From the NCBI GenBank assembly GCA_000729835.1, contig JFHB01000041.1, positions 62,001 to 126,000 of the forward strand: a DNA stretch of 64,000 nt, read 5' to 3'. Positions 22,561 through 33,771 of this stretch are shown here, one piece after another (positions within the stretch are counted from its first letter, which is position 1; every line of letters starts with the position of its first letter). Under the pieces are notes generated by a model. That model was not told the DNA's origin and did no database searches. It worked only from the letters and a program-made list of their open reading frames with translations. The translations under genes and the position numbers were made by a program. Origin of the DNA: Atkinsonella hypoxylon. Lineage: Eukaryota > Ascomycota > Sordariomycetes > Hypocreales > Clavicipitaceae.

Positions 22561-24443
22561 CAACCACAGGCGCAGGGTGACAATCCAGCACATGGATTTG
22601 ATGGGTTCGCGGGCTGGGCAGCTGGTGGGATTGGGTTATAAAATACGAACGGGGAATGTATATAGCTATCAGAGTACGATTTTGCGGCGTTTTGGCAGCA
22701 TCTTCCGAGCGAAGCTAACGGCAAAGAATATATGGGAATGACCAATCAGTCGTAATCCATCACGGGCGCCTTGTTGTACCCACTTCTTGCTGGGGACTAT
22801 GGCACGCGGTCGACAAAAATAACAAGGACATGGCGCCTCTGTTCATCGCGTTGTGGGTGGCGACAACGTCCCGGTTAATCAGTCAGCACTTTGCGTGAAG
22901 TGATGCTTGTAGTCGTGCCTTCGGACCTTTACTTTCGTGTTAGCCCCGCAGACGTCATAGAGCACTTCAGCCATGATTGGCTTAGATAGTGGCCGGAAAG
23001 CGGGTGGGCTAAAGAAGATAACGTGTACTCCAAGGTACTTCGATCCATAGGCAAACTAGGTAGGTACCTAGGTAGGTAGGTAGGTAGGTAGCCGGCGATA
23101 GAAGGACCAGCAGTCAGGCCGTGCACAAGTCGCCGTATCGGGAAAAGTGGGACCAGACAGCACGAGATGGACACTGTTGTAACTATAATCTCGTGGGTAG
23201 TGACAAAACACAATAAAATCATGTGACTTTGATCCTGCTGTTTTTAACATGATGAGCTCGAGTATTGGGATGTCGTAGAAGATTCTAGAACTAGAAATCA
23301 TCACTGCATGTAGATTTGTAAAACAATGTTCAAGGTGTAGGTATAGGGAAACCACATGCTTGAAAATCATCCGCTCAAAGCGATCTCTTGGGCCGTCGTC
23401 CATCGTGTACCGCTTGGGATTTCGGTAAATTCAGGTCCTGTGGATTCATATCGTGGTTTCTATCTACCTCGCAATTGCAGATGGTTGCCTGCACGTGCTT
23501 GACGAGGAATTCTCCTATAAATTACCTTTGTACCATAATTGTCTTTTTTCCGCTACGCCACCCGCTTTGATGCGTTGCCCTCCCGAGGTTAATATTGAAT
23601 CCTATCGTCGAATTGCTGGACTTGGCCGACATTTGCAACCTCCGACTCGCCTCGTCTTTAAGGCGACACTTTACCTCATAGCGTTGATTCAGACGGATGT
23701 CTTAATTTCCCAAAACATCAGCCTTTCAGTATGTTCGGTCTTGGTTCATAGTAGACACAGCGCTATATTAGCTTATACTCAATGAAAACTCAATTACAAT
23801 TGATGGATGAGAAGCACTAAACCTTACTGCAAACTAAAGATTAGCATAAAACATTCACCACCTGGCAGTACGAAAGATAAGGAGGTACCTCTGCGTACAA
23901 GTAGTATGTGAAGATACCATACTCCATTTTGGGCATGGTTGCTGTTACTATGAAGAAAAAATTCTAGTGCATGTTTACGTATCCGCCGCCAATGAGCCCG
24001 CGTAGACTTTTGTGGCCGAAGCCAAGGGCCCAGCCAACCAGCGTTCGATGCCCCACAGCCTTCTCGGTTGATCGGCCCTAGCTTTTCTTCGTCGCCAGGG
24101 TGAAACACGAAGAAGCATCCTGTGACTGGGGGCTGCCTCAGAACGACTTGCGGCTTACCCTTGGATAAAATAGCTGGACACAGCCACCTCAGACGTGCTC
24201 TGCCGCGCAACACAGCGCCCTTCTGTGTGCCTCACACACACAAGCAAACACCGTCTTCCTTACCTCTCCTAATACGATACTCTTGAAACTACTGATCTGG
24301 TCGTTGTACAACGACCCTGCCTAGTCGGTACGAACTCTCGCTTTGCAGACGAGGAACAGTCGAAGTTTGCAGCCAAGGAAGAACAGGCACATACCCAGAC
24401 ACGGACGACGGCGACGACGACGACGAGTTACGACGAGGACACG
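22561..24443. other. Long intergenic region upstream of the RCR gene
   Basis: About 1.9 kb without a supportable gene. It holds a TAGG tetranucleotide tract (23056-23091) and, just before the next gene, a GACGACGGC-type triplet tract (24401-24425) in what is probably the 5' leader. Short ORFs at 23388-23785 and 23824-24213 look random. Confidence 0.55.
23056..23091. repeat. TAGG tetranucleotide tract with palindromic CCTAGG
   Basis: The block reads as repeated TAGG units interrupted by TACCTAGG, so one end folds back on the other. Similar shorter blocks recur at 91-102, 43741-43765 and 57885-57897. Confidence 0.85.
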
Positions 24444-25112
24444 ATGGCGATTGCTGCTAGGGATATTTACTGTGTTGATGGAGACTGCTATTACTCATGG
24501 TGGCATACAAAGGTAAGTTGTTCATCTCTTTCTCCTCGCCGCCCGATTCTCCCTTTGATAGACGCAGACTTGGTAGACGGAGCATTCGGCGCTGACGATG
24601 CAAATAGACAGGCACAATAGTACGATGGATTCTGTTCTTCGTCATATTCATTCTCATCACGCTGTACGTTCTGGGAGGCTACATGCACGCCAAGCGAAGA
24701 CTTAGGAAGGGTCTGCGACCGCTGGCTTATCACAGAGTACGTCTCCGCTACTGCCTACTATCACGACACACATCGATGCTTCCAGTTGCTAACATGCCTT
24801 GCTCTACAACAGTGCCTCGTCAGCCGTCGCTCTTACGAACCTCACGTAAATCAGCAGTGGCCGGGTCATCAGCAGAATGGAGGCTATTATTATTACCAGC
24901 CGCCCCAGCAGGGCGGATATCAACCAGCGTATCCGATGAACGACATGCCCTTGCCTGCGTATGACCCCAACAGGCCACCCGTGTATAGTGGTCCCCCAGA
25001 GGGAGGATCCAAGGTCGACCCCTCTCAGAATAGGATACCGACGCACCGGGAACCGGAAAGTAATCCAGCGCCACAGTACATGTCTCCGGAAGGCCCTCCG
25101 CCGAACCGATAA
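24444..25112 (+). CDS. RCR-type membrane protein (Congo-red resistance family)
   Basis: Three exons (24444-24512, 24608-24736, 24813-25112) give 165 aa. A short Cys-containing N-terminus (DIYCVDGDCYYSWW) leads to one transmembrane helix (about 30-48, WILFFVIFILITLYVLGGY), a basic juxtamembrane stretch (AKRRLRKGLRPLAYHR) and a Pro/Tyr/Gln-rich cytosolic tail. The tail contains LPAYDP and PPVYSGPPEG; PPVY is a PY motif of the kind bound by the WW domains of Rsp5/Nedd4 ligases. This is the layout of fungal Rcr1/Rcr2 (chitin synthesis regulation, endosome-vacuole traffic). Family-level call is good; the exact yeast counterpart is not claimed. The third intron acceptor (24811-24812) has a CTAAC branch site about 20 nt upstream. 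Confidence 0.85.
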
Positions 25113-25462
25113 ATCCCGAGGATAAAGGCGGGCGTTTGAACTTGTGGTTCGGAGCCCAGTTTGGGAAAGTAGGATATCAGCTCAAGTAGTAGATTGTCGA
25201 TATGATGTGTGGAACAAAGGCCCGTGGAATAAGGCTGTTGAATGTTGCTACGGAATCATAGCAGGCTTGATTTGACCCACCTACCTAATCATGATTTCTG
25301 CAGGGAAAAACAATTGATAAATGAATAAACTGAAGTCGCAATTGAATATGACTAGTGCAAATATCATACACGCCGATGTGAACACAACGCTCCAATTCCT
25401 GTGCAACGCCATCCGCCTTGCTTGTATCGTTGCCCGATCGGGCTGTTCATATTTCAAAAGCG
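25113..25462. other. Convergent 3' intergenic region
   Basis: 350 bases between converging genes, AT-rich, with no coding or RNA gene seen. Contains a CCCACCTACCTAATC block near 25277. Confidence 0.6.
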
Positions 25463-26684
25463 TCAGTCCAAATCCATCTCATCATTATCACCATGGCCTT
25501 GCGACTCTGGCGCCAAATTTACAGTGTGCCCCTCCTGCTCGAGTCGCTGTTTCTCCCGCGCACGCTGTCTAGCCTCGATAATCGCCTTTCTTACGCCGTC
25601 TTTTTCCTCTGGCACTGATAAGGACCTAGGATCGCTGTAGAGGACCAGCTGCATGCCTGGGAGCTCGCCTTCATTGTTGGCGAGGATGTGCGAGGGGATT
25701 CGGTTCTCACGCAAGTGCTTGTCTATGTCGGGGAGGAAGATCAGCTTTCCCTCGTCTTCGCTCTCGGAAGAGAGCTCGTCGTCTAGGTTGTATATGTACA
25801 CCTTGTGCTTGGAATCGTCTACTTGCATGGAGTCGCTTGCGGAACCTTGCGCGTGCTGGGCTGGGTCCGCTGTGTTTGTTTCAACGGGCACGTATAGCTT
25901 GGAGCCTTTTTTCTCTGTTGTCCACAGTCAGCATGAGCATGGTATTGGAGGCGCGGAGCTACATGTATGGATCCAGCGCAAAGTGAGCGCAGAGTGGAGT
26001 GCTTCGATGTGTGGTCTGGTATAGAAGGGATTGAAGCGATTGTGAGACGTACCCAGGTTCAGCAAGCTTAACCGCTTTGAGAGACGTTCGTTTTCCTGCG
26101 TCTCGGCTTTCCGTTTGCCCAGGGTGGGCGGTGGTTGCATCACGGAGTCATTTGCTTCCAGGCCACTGCTGGTGCTGGCAGATGCGTTGTGAGCCTGAGA
26201 CAGACCACTGTTGGCTTGCGCTAAGCTCAGGTAGGCATCAGTGGGCGCAGTGGCTAGTCCAGGCATGGAGTGGGCGTGGGCGTGGGCGTGGGACAGGGAA
26301 AGGAACGGGGACATCGACTGCATGTGCGCTCCCTGGGCCATCATCTTTCTTCTGCTCTTCGAGAACCGTCCACCACGATCCAGACGAATTGCTGCTTCCG
26401 CCAGTGCGCTCTCAGACAAGGCCTCGTGGGCTCACCCGTGCATCAATTTTTGCGAAGCACAGAGTCGGCGACCAATGCGCAGCCGTCGCGTTGAAAGTGA
26501 GTGAGTCAAAGGTACCAGACTTTTCGTCGTGCCGCGCGTTGTTGGATGTCGGGAGTGAGCGAGTGATTGAGCGGTTCAAGGGGCTCAAGGACGGATGCCC
26601 AGTGTGACGGCGGTGTTGGTTGCTGGAGCTGGAGCTGGAGCTGGAGCTGGAGCTGGAGCTGTTCCCGTTGCTAGCAATTGCCAT
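25463..26684 (-). CDS. Unrecognised Ser/His-rich, probably nuclear protein; frame conflict
   Basis: No family recognised. From the ATG at 26684 the frame encodes a poly-Ser tract, then NRSITRSLPTS, GTFDSLTFNATAAHWSPTL and CFAKIDAR; it meets a stop near 26420. A second frame (26419 down to 26053) carries LSESALAEAAIRLDRGG, SRRKMMAQG, an alternating His-Ala run and a basic GKRKAETQENERLSKR cluster. A clean intron (25915-26052) joins it to the last exon (25463-25914) with HKVYIYNLDDELSSESEDEG, FLPDIDKHLRENRIP and VRKAIIEARQRAREKQR. The two upstream frames connect either by a 79-nt intron (26357-26435, giving 334 aa) or by a one-base shift in the GGG run at 26428-26430. The C-terminal half looks well conserved and acidic, followed by a basic helix. 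Confidence 0.65.
26616..26662. repeat. GGAGCT hexanucleotide microsatellite coding poly-Ser
   Basis: About seven tandem copies of GGAGCT on the plus strand. On the minus strand they encode the poly-Ser run of the 25463-26684 gene; on the plus strand they fall in frame upstream of the AlaRS start as an Ala-Gly repeat. Confidence 0.9.
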
Positions 26685-26732
26685 CGGGCGGGCTTGGGTG
26701 GGCGATGGCGGCCCTTTGTACTTGGTGTGCCG

Positions 26733-29700
26733 ATGGCAGCCACCAGCACGGTACCCTTGACTCATTCTTGTAGAAGTTTCTACCAAACCCACCGTCGTCT
26801 CCAACAACTGTCCGTCCACCACCCGTCACGCCAGAGACCTGCACGTTCGTGGACGAAACGAGTCTCGTCCGACTTTGTCATATCGCACCAGCGACGACTA
26901 CTTTTGACTGCCGTCATGAGCGAGCCGAAATGGCCGTCTGCGCGGGTGCGCAAGGCCTTCTTTGACTATATGGAGGGACGGGGTCACACGATAGGTACGC
27001 AAAATTGCCCCTCATCCAATGGGCGGGCAGCTAGCATCAATTATGTTCGAAGCATCCCAATACAGCTGGAAGCTGGCCATTGATATATTCCACAAAGATA
27101 CGCACGTTGGTAATCTATTCAAACACATCGCTAATCGATTGCCGGACAGTGCCCTCTGGTTCTGTCGTTCCTTACGATGACCCAACCTTGCTCTTCACAA
27201 ATGCCGGCATGAATCAGTTCAAGCCCATCTTTCTGGGCACAATTAATAAGTCCGATCCCATGTATAACCTGAAGCGTGCGGCCGACACCCAAAAAGTTAT
27301 TCGTGCGGGTGGAAAGCATAACGATCTCGACGACGTTGGCAAGGACAGCTATCACCACACCTTTTTCGAGATGCTGGGTAACTGGTCCTTTGGCGACTAC
27401 TTCAAGGAAGAGGCCATTGAGATGGCCTGGGAGATACTTACCAAAGTTTATGGCCTGGACCCTAAACGATTGTACGCGACATACTTCGAGGGCAACAAGG
27501 AGCTTGGCCTACCGCCGGACGAGGAAGCCAAGCAGCTGTGGCTCAACATTGGCATGCCCGAAGACCAGATTGTGCCGGGAGACATGAAGGACAACTTTTG
27601 GGAGATGGGTGACCAGGGCCCTTGTGGTCCCTCAAGCGAAATTCATTACGACAAGGTGGGTGGCCGAAATGCGGCTGACCTGGTAAATAAAGACGATCCT
27701 ATGGTGGTGGAAATTTGGAATCTCGTCTTCATGCAGTTCGATCGTCAAAAAGACAGGACCTTGAAGCCCTTGCCTGCGAAGCATATTGACACCGGAATGG
27801 GCTTTGAGCGAATGGTGTCTGCGCTTCAGGAGACCGACTCCAACTATTCGACAGACTGTTTCACTCCACTTTTCAAGCAGATCCAAGATGTCACTGGCGT
27901 CAGACCCTATACGGATAAATATGGCAAGGATGACGTCGACGGGATCGACACTGCCTACCGAGTTATCGCTGATCATATTCGAACCCTTTCATTCGCAATT
28001 ACCGACGGCGCCGTGCCTAACAATGACGGTCGAGGTTATGTCATCCGCCGAATTTTACGAAGGGGCGTGCGATATGCCCGTAAATATCTGAACGCTGAAA
28101 TAGGTGGCTTCTTCTCCAAGGTGCTACCGGCTCTCGTCGATCACATGGGAGAGCAGTTCCCTGATATCGTCAAGAAGCAGCAGGATATCAAGGAGATCCT
28201 TGACGAAGAAGAAGAGGCTTTCTCCCGAACTCTGGATCGTGGCGAGGCGCAATTCGAGAAATACGCTACCAAGGCGGCTAGGGATGGTGTGAGGAAGCTT
28301 GATGGAGACGTTGTCTGGCGTTTATATGACACATTTGGCTTCCCTGTCGATTTGACACAAATCATGGCTGAGGAGCGTGGGCTGGAAATTGACGAGGCTG
28401 AGGTCAATGCTGCGAAAGAGAAGGCCCGTGAGGCGAGCAAGGCCGTCAAGGTCTCGGTCGATACTTTCTCTAAGCTTGACGTTCACCAAATTGCTGAGCT
28501 TGAGCAATTGAAAGTGGCTCGTACAAATGATGAAGCCAAGTTTTTGAGGGGCGATAGCAAGGGCAAGGTTCAGCTTATTTTTGACGGCAAGACTTTCCAC
28601 AAATCTACCAAGGACGTTCCCGAAAAGTCTGCCATAGGAATCCTATTAGACAAGACAAACTTTTACGCAGAATCTGGAGGTCAAGTCGCCGATACGGGGC
28701 GCATCGTCATTGATGATGTTGCTGAGTTCAAGGTGATGGATGTCCAGAACTGTGGTGGCTTCGTTCTCCATAGCGGTTACATTGAGTACGGCGCGCTTTC
28801 ATCGGCAGACGAGGTCATATGCGAGTACGATGAGCTCCGCCGCTCACCTATTCGCAACAATCACTCTGGCACACACGTTCTCAACCACTCACTACGAGAG
28901 GTTCTCGGCGACGACGTGAACCAGAAAGGCTCTCTTGTAGACAACGAGAAGCTGCGATTCGACTTTTCGCACAAGACGCAGGTCAAGATTGAAGAGCTTC
29001 GCAAGATCGAAGACTTAAGCAATGAATATATTCGACGCAAAGCTAAGATTTTTGCCAAGGACGTCGACCTTGACCTCGCGCGACAGATTGAGGGCGTTCG
29101 TGCTGTGTTTGGCGAGACGTATCCCAACCCTGTCCGCGTCGTCTCCGTCGGCATGGATATTGACACCATGCTCAAAGACCCCAAGAAGAAGGAATGGCGC
29201 CAATACAGCGTTGAGTTTTGCGGCGGCACGCACGTCGACCAAACCGATCTGATCAAGGACCTCATCATCATTGAAGAAAGCGGCATCGCCAAGGGCATTC
29301 GCCGCATCATTGCCTACACAGGCGAAGCTGCACACCAGGTCCAGCGGGAAGCGATCGAGTTCTCAAAGAAGCTCGATTCCCTTGACGCCATGCCCTTCGG
29401 ACCCGCTAAGGACGCCCAGGTCAAGGTCGTTTCCCAAGAGCTCAGCCAGCTGGCCATCTCGACCCTCACAAAGGATGACCTCAACACACGCTTCCAAAAT
29501 ATTCTCTCGTCCGTCGTCGCGGACCAAAAGAAGAGGCAAAAGGCCGAGGCTGGCGCCGCTCTGAGCTGCGTCAAAAAGCACTTTGAGGAGAACAAGGACG
29601 CCGACTACTTCGTCGGCCGTCTGCCCATCAGTGCGAACGCGAAGGCTCTGACGGAGGTGTTGAAGCATTACCAGGCCAAGGACAAGACGAAGTCTGTGTA

Positions 29701-29978
29701 TGTTTTTGGCGGTGGAGCAGACGAAGGCGCTGTTGTCCACGGCGTCTACGTCGGTACCGTACGTATTACCTTCCCTTCTCGCAACAGCAATGGAGCTAAT
29801 ATTCTGGCAGGGCCTCGCAGCCAAGGGCGTCACCGCGGAGAAATGGGCCGGCGTCGTATCCAGTGTGATTGGGGGCAGATCTGGCGGCAAGGAGCCTTCT
29901 CGTCAGGGACAGGGGGCTCATCCTGAGAAGATTGAGGAGGCGGTTGAGGAGGCGCGGAGGTGGTTGGAGAAGCTGTAG
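26733..29978 (+). CDS. ALA1: Alanyl-tRNA synthetase, probably cytosolic and mitochondrial
   Basis: Charges tRNA-Ala and clears mischarged Ser/Gly. Exons 26733 (or 26916)-26994, 27150-29758 and 29811-29978. From the ATG at 26916 the cytosolic form is 951 aa, starting MSEPKWPSARVRKAFFDYM. Class II catalytic motifs include DPTLLFTNAGMNQFKP, the HNDLDDVG/HHTFFEMLGNWSFGDYFK block and GMGFERM. The editing domain shows HSGTH near 597 and CGGTH near 717, its zinc ligands. A C-Ala domain ends the protein. An upstream in-frame ATG at 26733 adds 61 residues rich in Arg/Ser/His with one acidic residue, a mitochondrial-presequence profile. The upstream ATG has a weak context (C at -3), which would permit leaky scanning to 26916. 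The dual start is inferred. Confidence 0.95.
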
Positions 29979-30327
29979 TTGATTGGTAGTAGGTATGAGT
30001 TATGGCTGATATACCACGTGCTTGTAGCCTGCGCTGGAGTATTGGTGCGCTTCGTGCTTGGAAATCTTGAAGCTATATATCTTGGGTTCAGTCCATGAAC
30101 ATGCGCACAAGGTACCCGCGCCTGCTTTCTTTACATGGCAAAGGAAAAGTAAAACGAATTGTAAATTTCCGCACGGCGCCGTGATAATTGTTTGGGATAC
30201 AAGTCGGTCTAGTTTTGTGGTCACGACAGGGACACAGCGCGAAGTGGACTTGTGATCCATTCAGTACTTGTACGAAATCTGGCCAGGCCTCTAAAATACA
30301 CGACGTCTGCTGCGCATGCCCACCCCA
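29979..30327. other. Convergent 3' intergenic region
   Basis: 349 bases between ALA1 and the minus-strand methyltransferase gene. No feature seen beyond ordinary 3' flank sequence. Confidence 0.6.
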
Positions 30328-32038
30328 TCACACCGTAACAAGAACACTTGCGTTCTTGTAATACGTCAACAGGGGGTTCTCGCCACTCTGTGTCTCCGTA
30401 TCCTCCACGTATGCCCAGCGGCGCATGAAGTCTCCGTGAGACATAACGCGGGTGAGTTTGCCTGTGATGGCGCGGTACATGGCTTCTGTGATGCGGAAGT
30501 CTGTTGGGAAGAGGATGTCAAAGTAGCCTTGGTGGACCTTGAGCTCCGTGGTTAGTAAAGGCCGACAAGTGGACTGGATTGAAATTTCACGCGAGCAATG
30601 GGGTTTGGGGACTGAAGAACACACCAAGGGAGTCGTCACGGGCACCATCCTTCGTTGGTATCTCGTTTGCACAACAGGTGCGTTCAGCCCCTTTACCGCT
30701 TGGGGGAGCCGGTCGAAATCGGACGTGAGGAGTCGATGACCCGGGAAGTATTTCTCCAGCACGTCAAAGAACTGCATCAGCCGCGTGGGGATGTATTCTG
30801 CATCAGAGAGATTGGCCGCAAATGGCAGCTTGGTCGAGAGGTACCGCAGCACGGGATTTGTAGGATACGGACGCGGATAGTTCCCTCCCGTGGCGGCATG
30901 TCGCACTCGGAAGAAGCGCGCAGCGACGGGGTCCAGGTCGTGCACGTAGAGCTCGTAAAAGTCGCCGTCCCCATCGATCAGGACGTGGCCCTGGAGGGGC
31001 TCTTCGGTCGCGACGTCGTAGCGGATGCAGTCGTGCGAGAAGTTGTCAAAGACCTCCATGGCAAGGAAGAAGCAGGGTGACGGCACGTATTGTTCCCATT
31101 CGAAGATGGAGCGGTTGACAATATCGACCTTGTCTTTGTGGCCGCGCGATTCGGCGTTGGTGAGGAGACATTGGTTCTGAAGGTCAGCGAGGTTTGTGGA
31201 GATTTCGATGATGTTGTACTGCGTGCGGGCGTAGACCTGGGGGTCGACTCCGCGGATGTAGTCCAGGATATTGAGCATCAAGGTACCACGGCCGGCGCCC
31301 ATTTCGTATATGAGCAGGTCGTCATAGGGGTAGGTTGTCAGGCGATAGTTGGTGACGAGGTACCGAGCGATGGCCTCGCCGTAGTATGGGCGGAACAGCT
31401 CCGTGGGCGTATGCCATAACTGGCGTGTTGGGTTTTCCCCTTCCCTCTCGTCGAGCAAGTCTTCGAATTCAGTGTACCGGCGGCCGAGCTCGGATTGAAA
31501 CGAGAGGTCGTCGCGGAGGGAGTTGAACTCGAGAGGCTCTCCGGGGCTGAAAATAACAGCTTGCTTGGAGAAGTAGCCATAATTGGGATTGTACAAGCTA
31601 TCTGAGATGATTGTCAGCCTTAATGTCGTGAAAATTTTGCCCAAAGCTCTCCGCGTATGCAAGCTCTTTACGAGGACAGTTCGTGTACATACCGTCGATA
31701 AAGTCACGAAGCAGCATCTTAACCTTACGGGGCCGCTCTTTGCGCCTTTTCAGCTCCTGCATTGAAATGTACGGGTACTGTGCAAACTCTTCTTTCCGAT
31801 CCTCAGGTAGCAGGTTTGTCCGTTGCTGCCACCGACTCTCGTTGGTTTTCATGCCACGGTCTCGCGAAGCTCTTGTGGCGTACAAGGACGTTTGCTGCTT
31901 ACGCTGGTACTCGTGATGTCTGCCAGCTGCAGCTGATGCCGACAAGCCATGGTGCAATTGGTGCAGCCGTGCATGGCATCCCGCAGAGCGACTGCGGAAT
32001 AGCTGCCGGAAGATCTGAGTCACTATGGGCGAGTCCAT
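30328..32038 (-). CDS. MidA/NDUFAF7-like mitochondrial methyltransferase
   Basis: Two exons (31693-32038, 30328-31601) give 539 aa. The family (PF02636; human NDUFAF7, bacterial MidA/COG1565) methylates an arginine of a complex I subunit during assembly in the human case. Visible hallmarks are the conserved N-terminal LLRDFIDDSLYNPNYGYFSKQ, the SAM-binding EMGAGRGTLMLNIL, YNIIEIS and ECH-like PSPCFFLAMEVFDNFSHD, and a long C-terminal domain ending GKLTRVMSHGDFMRRW. The first about 75 residues are Arg/Gln/His-rich with few acids, as expected for a mitochondrial presequence, which supports the chosen ATG at 32038 over an in-frame one at 32284. The junction restores FIDDSLYNP. It is divergent from the cysteine synthase gene. 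Complex I linkage is from the family, not from this sequence. Confidence 0.85.
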
Positions 32039-32433
32039 GGAGGCGGCAAAGCGGACAAGGCCCCGTGCCAAAAGAAGCTTCCGCAATGCTAATTCTTCCT
32101 CGACAACGATTTTGTTGCAGGAGGTCTCGCGACCTTTAAGTCTCCCGAATTGGCTGAAAGTGGGTCCATGAGCAGGTTCCTTGTTATCATGATTGGCCAG
32201 CTTGGGTAGACATTGGTCTTGTGTGTCTGAACAGTCAAATTGGCGTATCAACCAGAAATAACTTAGGACCTCGGATCCCATCACGACATATTCATGTCAA
32301 AGGGCAGCACCAGAGCGTACAGTCGAACGAGCCCTGGCCGGCTTTTATCCTCTCTTACGTAGACGGTTAAGTCTATGCTTCAAATCTCATTAACAAGGAA
32401 CCATCTCACAATGACACAAACGTAGCCTCTATC
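32039..32433. promoter_or_regulatory. Shared divergent promoter of two mitochondrial genes
   Basis: 395 bases separate the start codons of the MidA-like methyltransferase (-) and the Mcy1-like cysteine synthase (+). No other gene fits, so the two promoters must lie here. I cannot pick out a defined operator by eye. Confidence 0.6.
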
Positions 32434-33771
32434 ATGTCTCTAAGCGACCATCCCAAGGCATACGGCTCAGCTGCAGTGGCCTTGGCATTCACAGCCGGCA
32501 TCCTCATTACACTCGGTTTCAAGGACTTCTATCCTGATCTAGAGTACCGCTACCAACACAAGCGTCGTTCTTTGAACGCGTGTTCGACAGATCGTCGACG
32601 AAGCAGCTATTTCTTTGGTGCACCTCTGAAGCTGGAAGACCATGAGTCGCAACTCCTATATACAGACTCGCGCCAAGGACCAGGCGAAGGCATACAATCC
32701 TGTATCGGCAACACGCCCCTCATCGAGATTCAGTCTCTATCTAAAGCAACGGGCAGGATAATTCTTGCTAAAGCCGAGTTTCTCAATGGCGCGGGTAACA
32801 GCCCCAAAGACCGTGTGGCTCTCAACATTATCCGAGAAGCCGAGAAGAACGGTCTCCTTGTTCCTTATCGCGGGGATACTATCTATGAAGGAACAGTTGG
32901 TAGCACCGGCATCTCGTTGGCGACTCTGGCACAAGCAAAGGGGTACAAGGCACACATTTGTATGCCAGATGATCAGGCTTTCGAAAAGTCAGACCTGTTG
33001 CACCATCTCGGCGCAACGGTGGAGCGGGTAGCCGTGGCGCCCATCACCAGTCCGGATCACTTCGTAAATCTGGCTCGACGAAGAGCCGAAGCCCATACCA
33101 GGAACGCGACAGACGGTAGTCGGGGCTTCTTTGCGAATCAGTTCGAGAGTGAGGCGAACTGGCAAGCTCACCTAACTACGACGGGTCCTGAGATATGGAA
33201 TCAAACAGACGGACATCTCGACGCGTTTGTGGCCGGCGCAGGCACCGGCGGCACCATATCCGGCGTTGCCCGCTATCTGAAGATGGAGGCGAAAGCGAGC
33301 AACGTCAAGATTGTGCTTGCCGACCCTCAAGGCAGTGGGCTGTTCAACAAGATCAAGCATGGTGTGATGTACTCGCCAACTGAAAGAGAAGGCACCCGCC
33401 GCAGACAGCAGGTTGACTCCCTGGTAGAGGGTATTGGTATTAACCGCATCACGGAGAACTTGGAGGCCGGGCGCGACCTCATTGATGATGCCGTCAAGGT
33501 CACGGATGAGCAAGCATGTCGCATGGCGAGGTGGATGGTTGAAAATGACGGCATCTTTATAGGGAGCAGCAGCTCGGTTAACTGTGCCGCAGCCGTGATG
33601 ACGGCTATGAGTCTGCCAGAAGGGAGCCAAGTGGTAACGATACTATGCGATTCCGGCACACGACATCTGAGCAAATTCTGGAAGAGGATTAAAGAGATGG
33701 GGCTGGAAGACGTGCGGGCAACAAATCTTTTTGTTGAACTGGGCATACCGGAAAAGGGAACTTCTTTCTAA
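32434..33771 (+). CDS. MCY1: Mcy1-like mitochondrial outer-membrane cysteine synthase
   Basis: A single-exon 445-aa PLP enzyme of the cysteine synthase/cystathionine beta-synthase fold type II. It makes cysteine from O-acetylserine (or a related donor) and sulfide in family members. An N-terminal hydrophobic helix (about 14-30, AVALAFTAGILITLGFK) followed by basic residues predicts membrane anchoring, the layout of yeast YGR012W on the mitochondrial outer membrane. Catalytic features are NSPKDRVAL with the PLP lysine near 125, EGTVGSTGISLA for substrate binding, GAGTGGTISG for the phosphate cup, and TILCDSGTRHLSKFW near the end. No CBS domain is present, so it is not Cys4. Start is the only upstream ATG in a conserved position. 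Confidence 0.88.
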   Translation: MSLSDHPKAYGSAAVALAFTAGILITLGFKDFYPDLEYRYQHKRRSLNACSTDRRRSSYFFGAPLKLEDHESQLLYTDSRQGPGEGIQSCIGNTPLIEIQSLSKATGRIILAKAEFLNGAGNSPKDRVALNIIREAEKNGLLVPYRGDTIYEGTVGSTGISLATLAQAKGYKAHICMPDDQAFEKSDLLHHLGATVERVAVAPITSPDHFVNLARRRAEAHTRNATDGSRGFFANQFESEANWQAHLTTTGPEIWNQTDGHLDAFVAGAGTGGTISGVARYLKMEAKASNVKIVLADPQGSGLFNKIKHGVMYSPTEREGTRRRQQVDSLVEGIGINRITENLEAGRDLIDDAVKVTDEQACRMARWMVENDGIFIGSSSSVNCAAAVMTAMSLPEGSQVVTILCDSGTRHLSKFWKRIKEMGLEDVRATNLFVELGIPEKGTSF

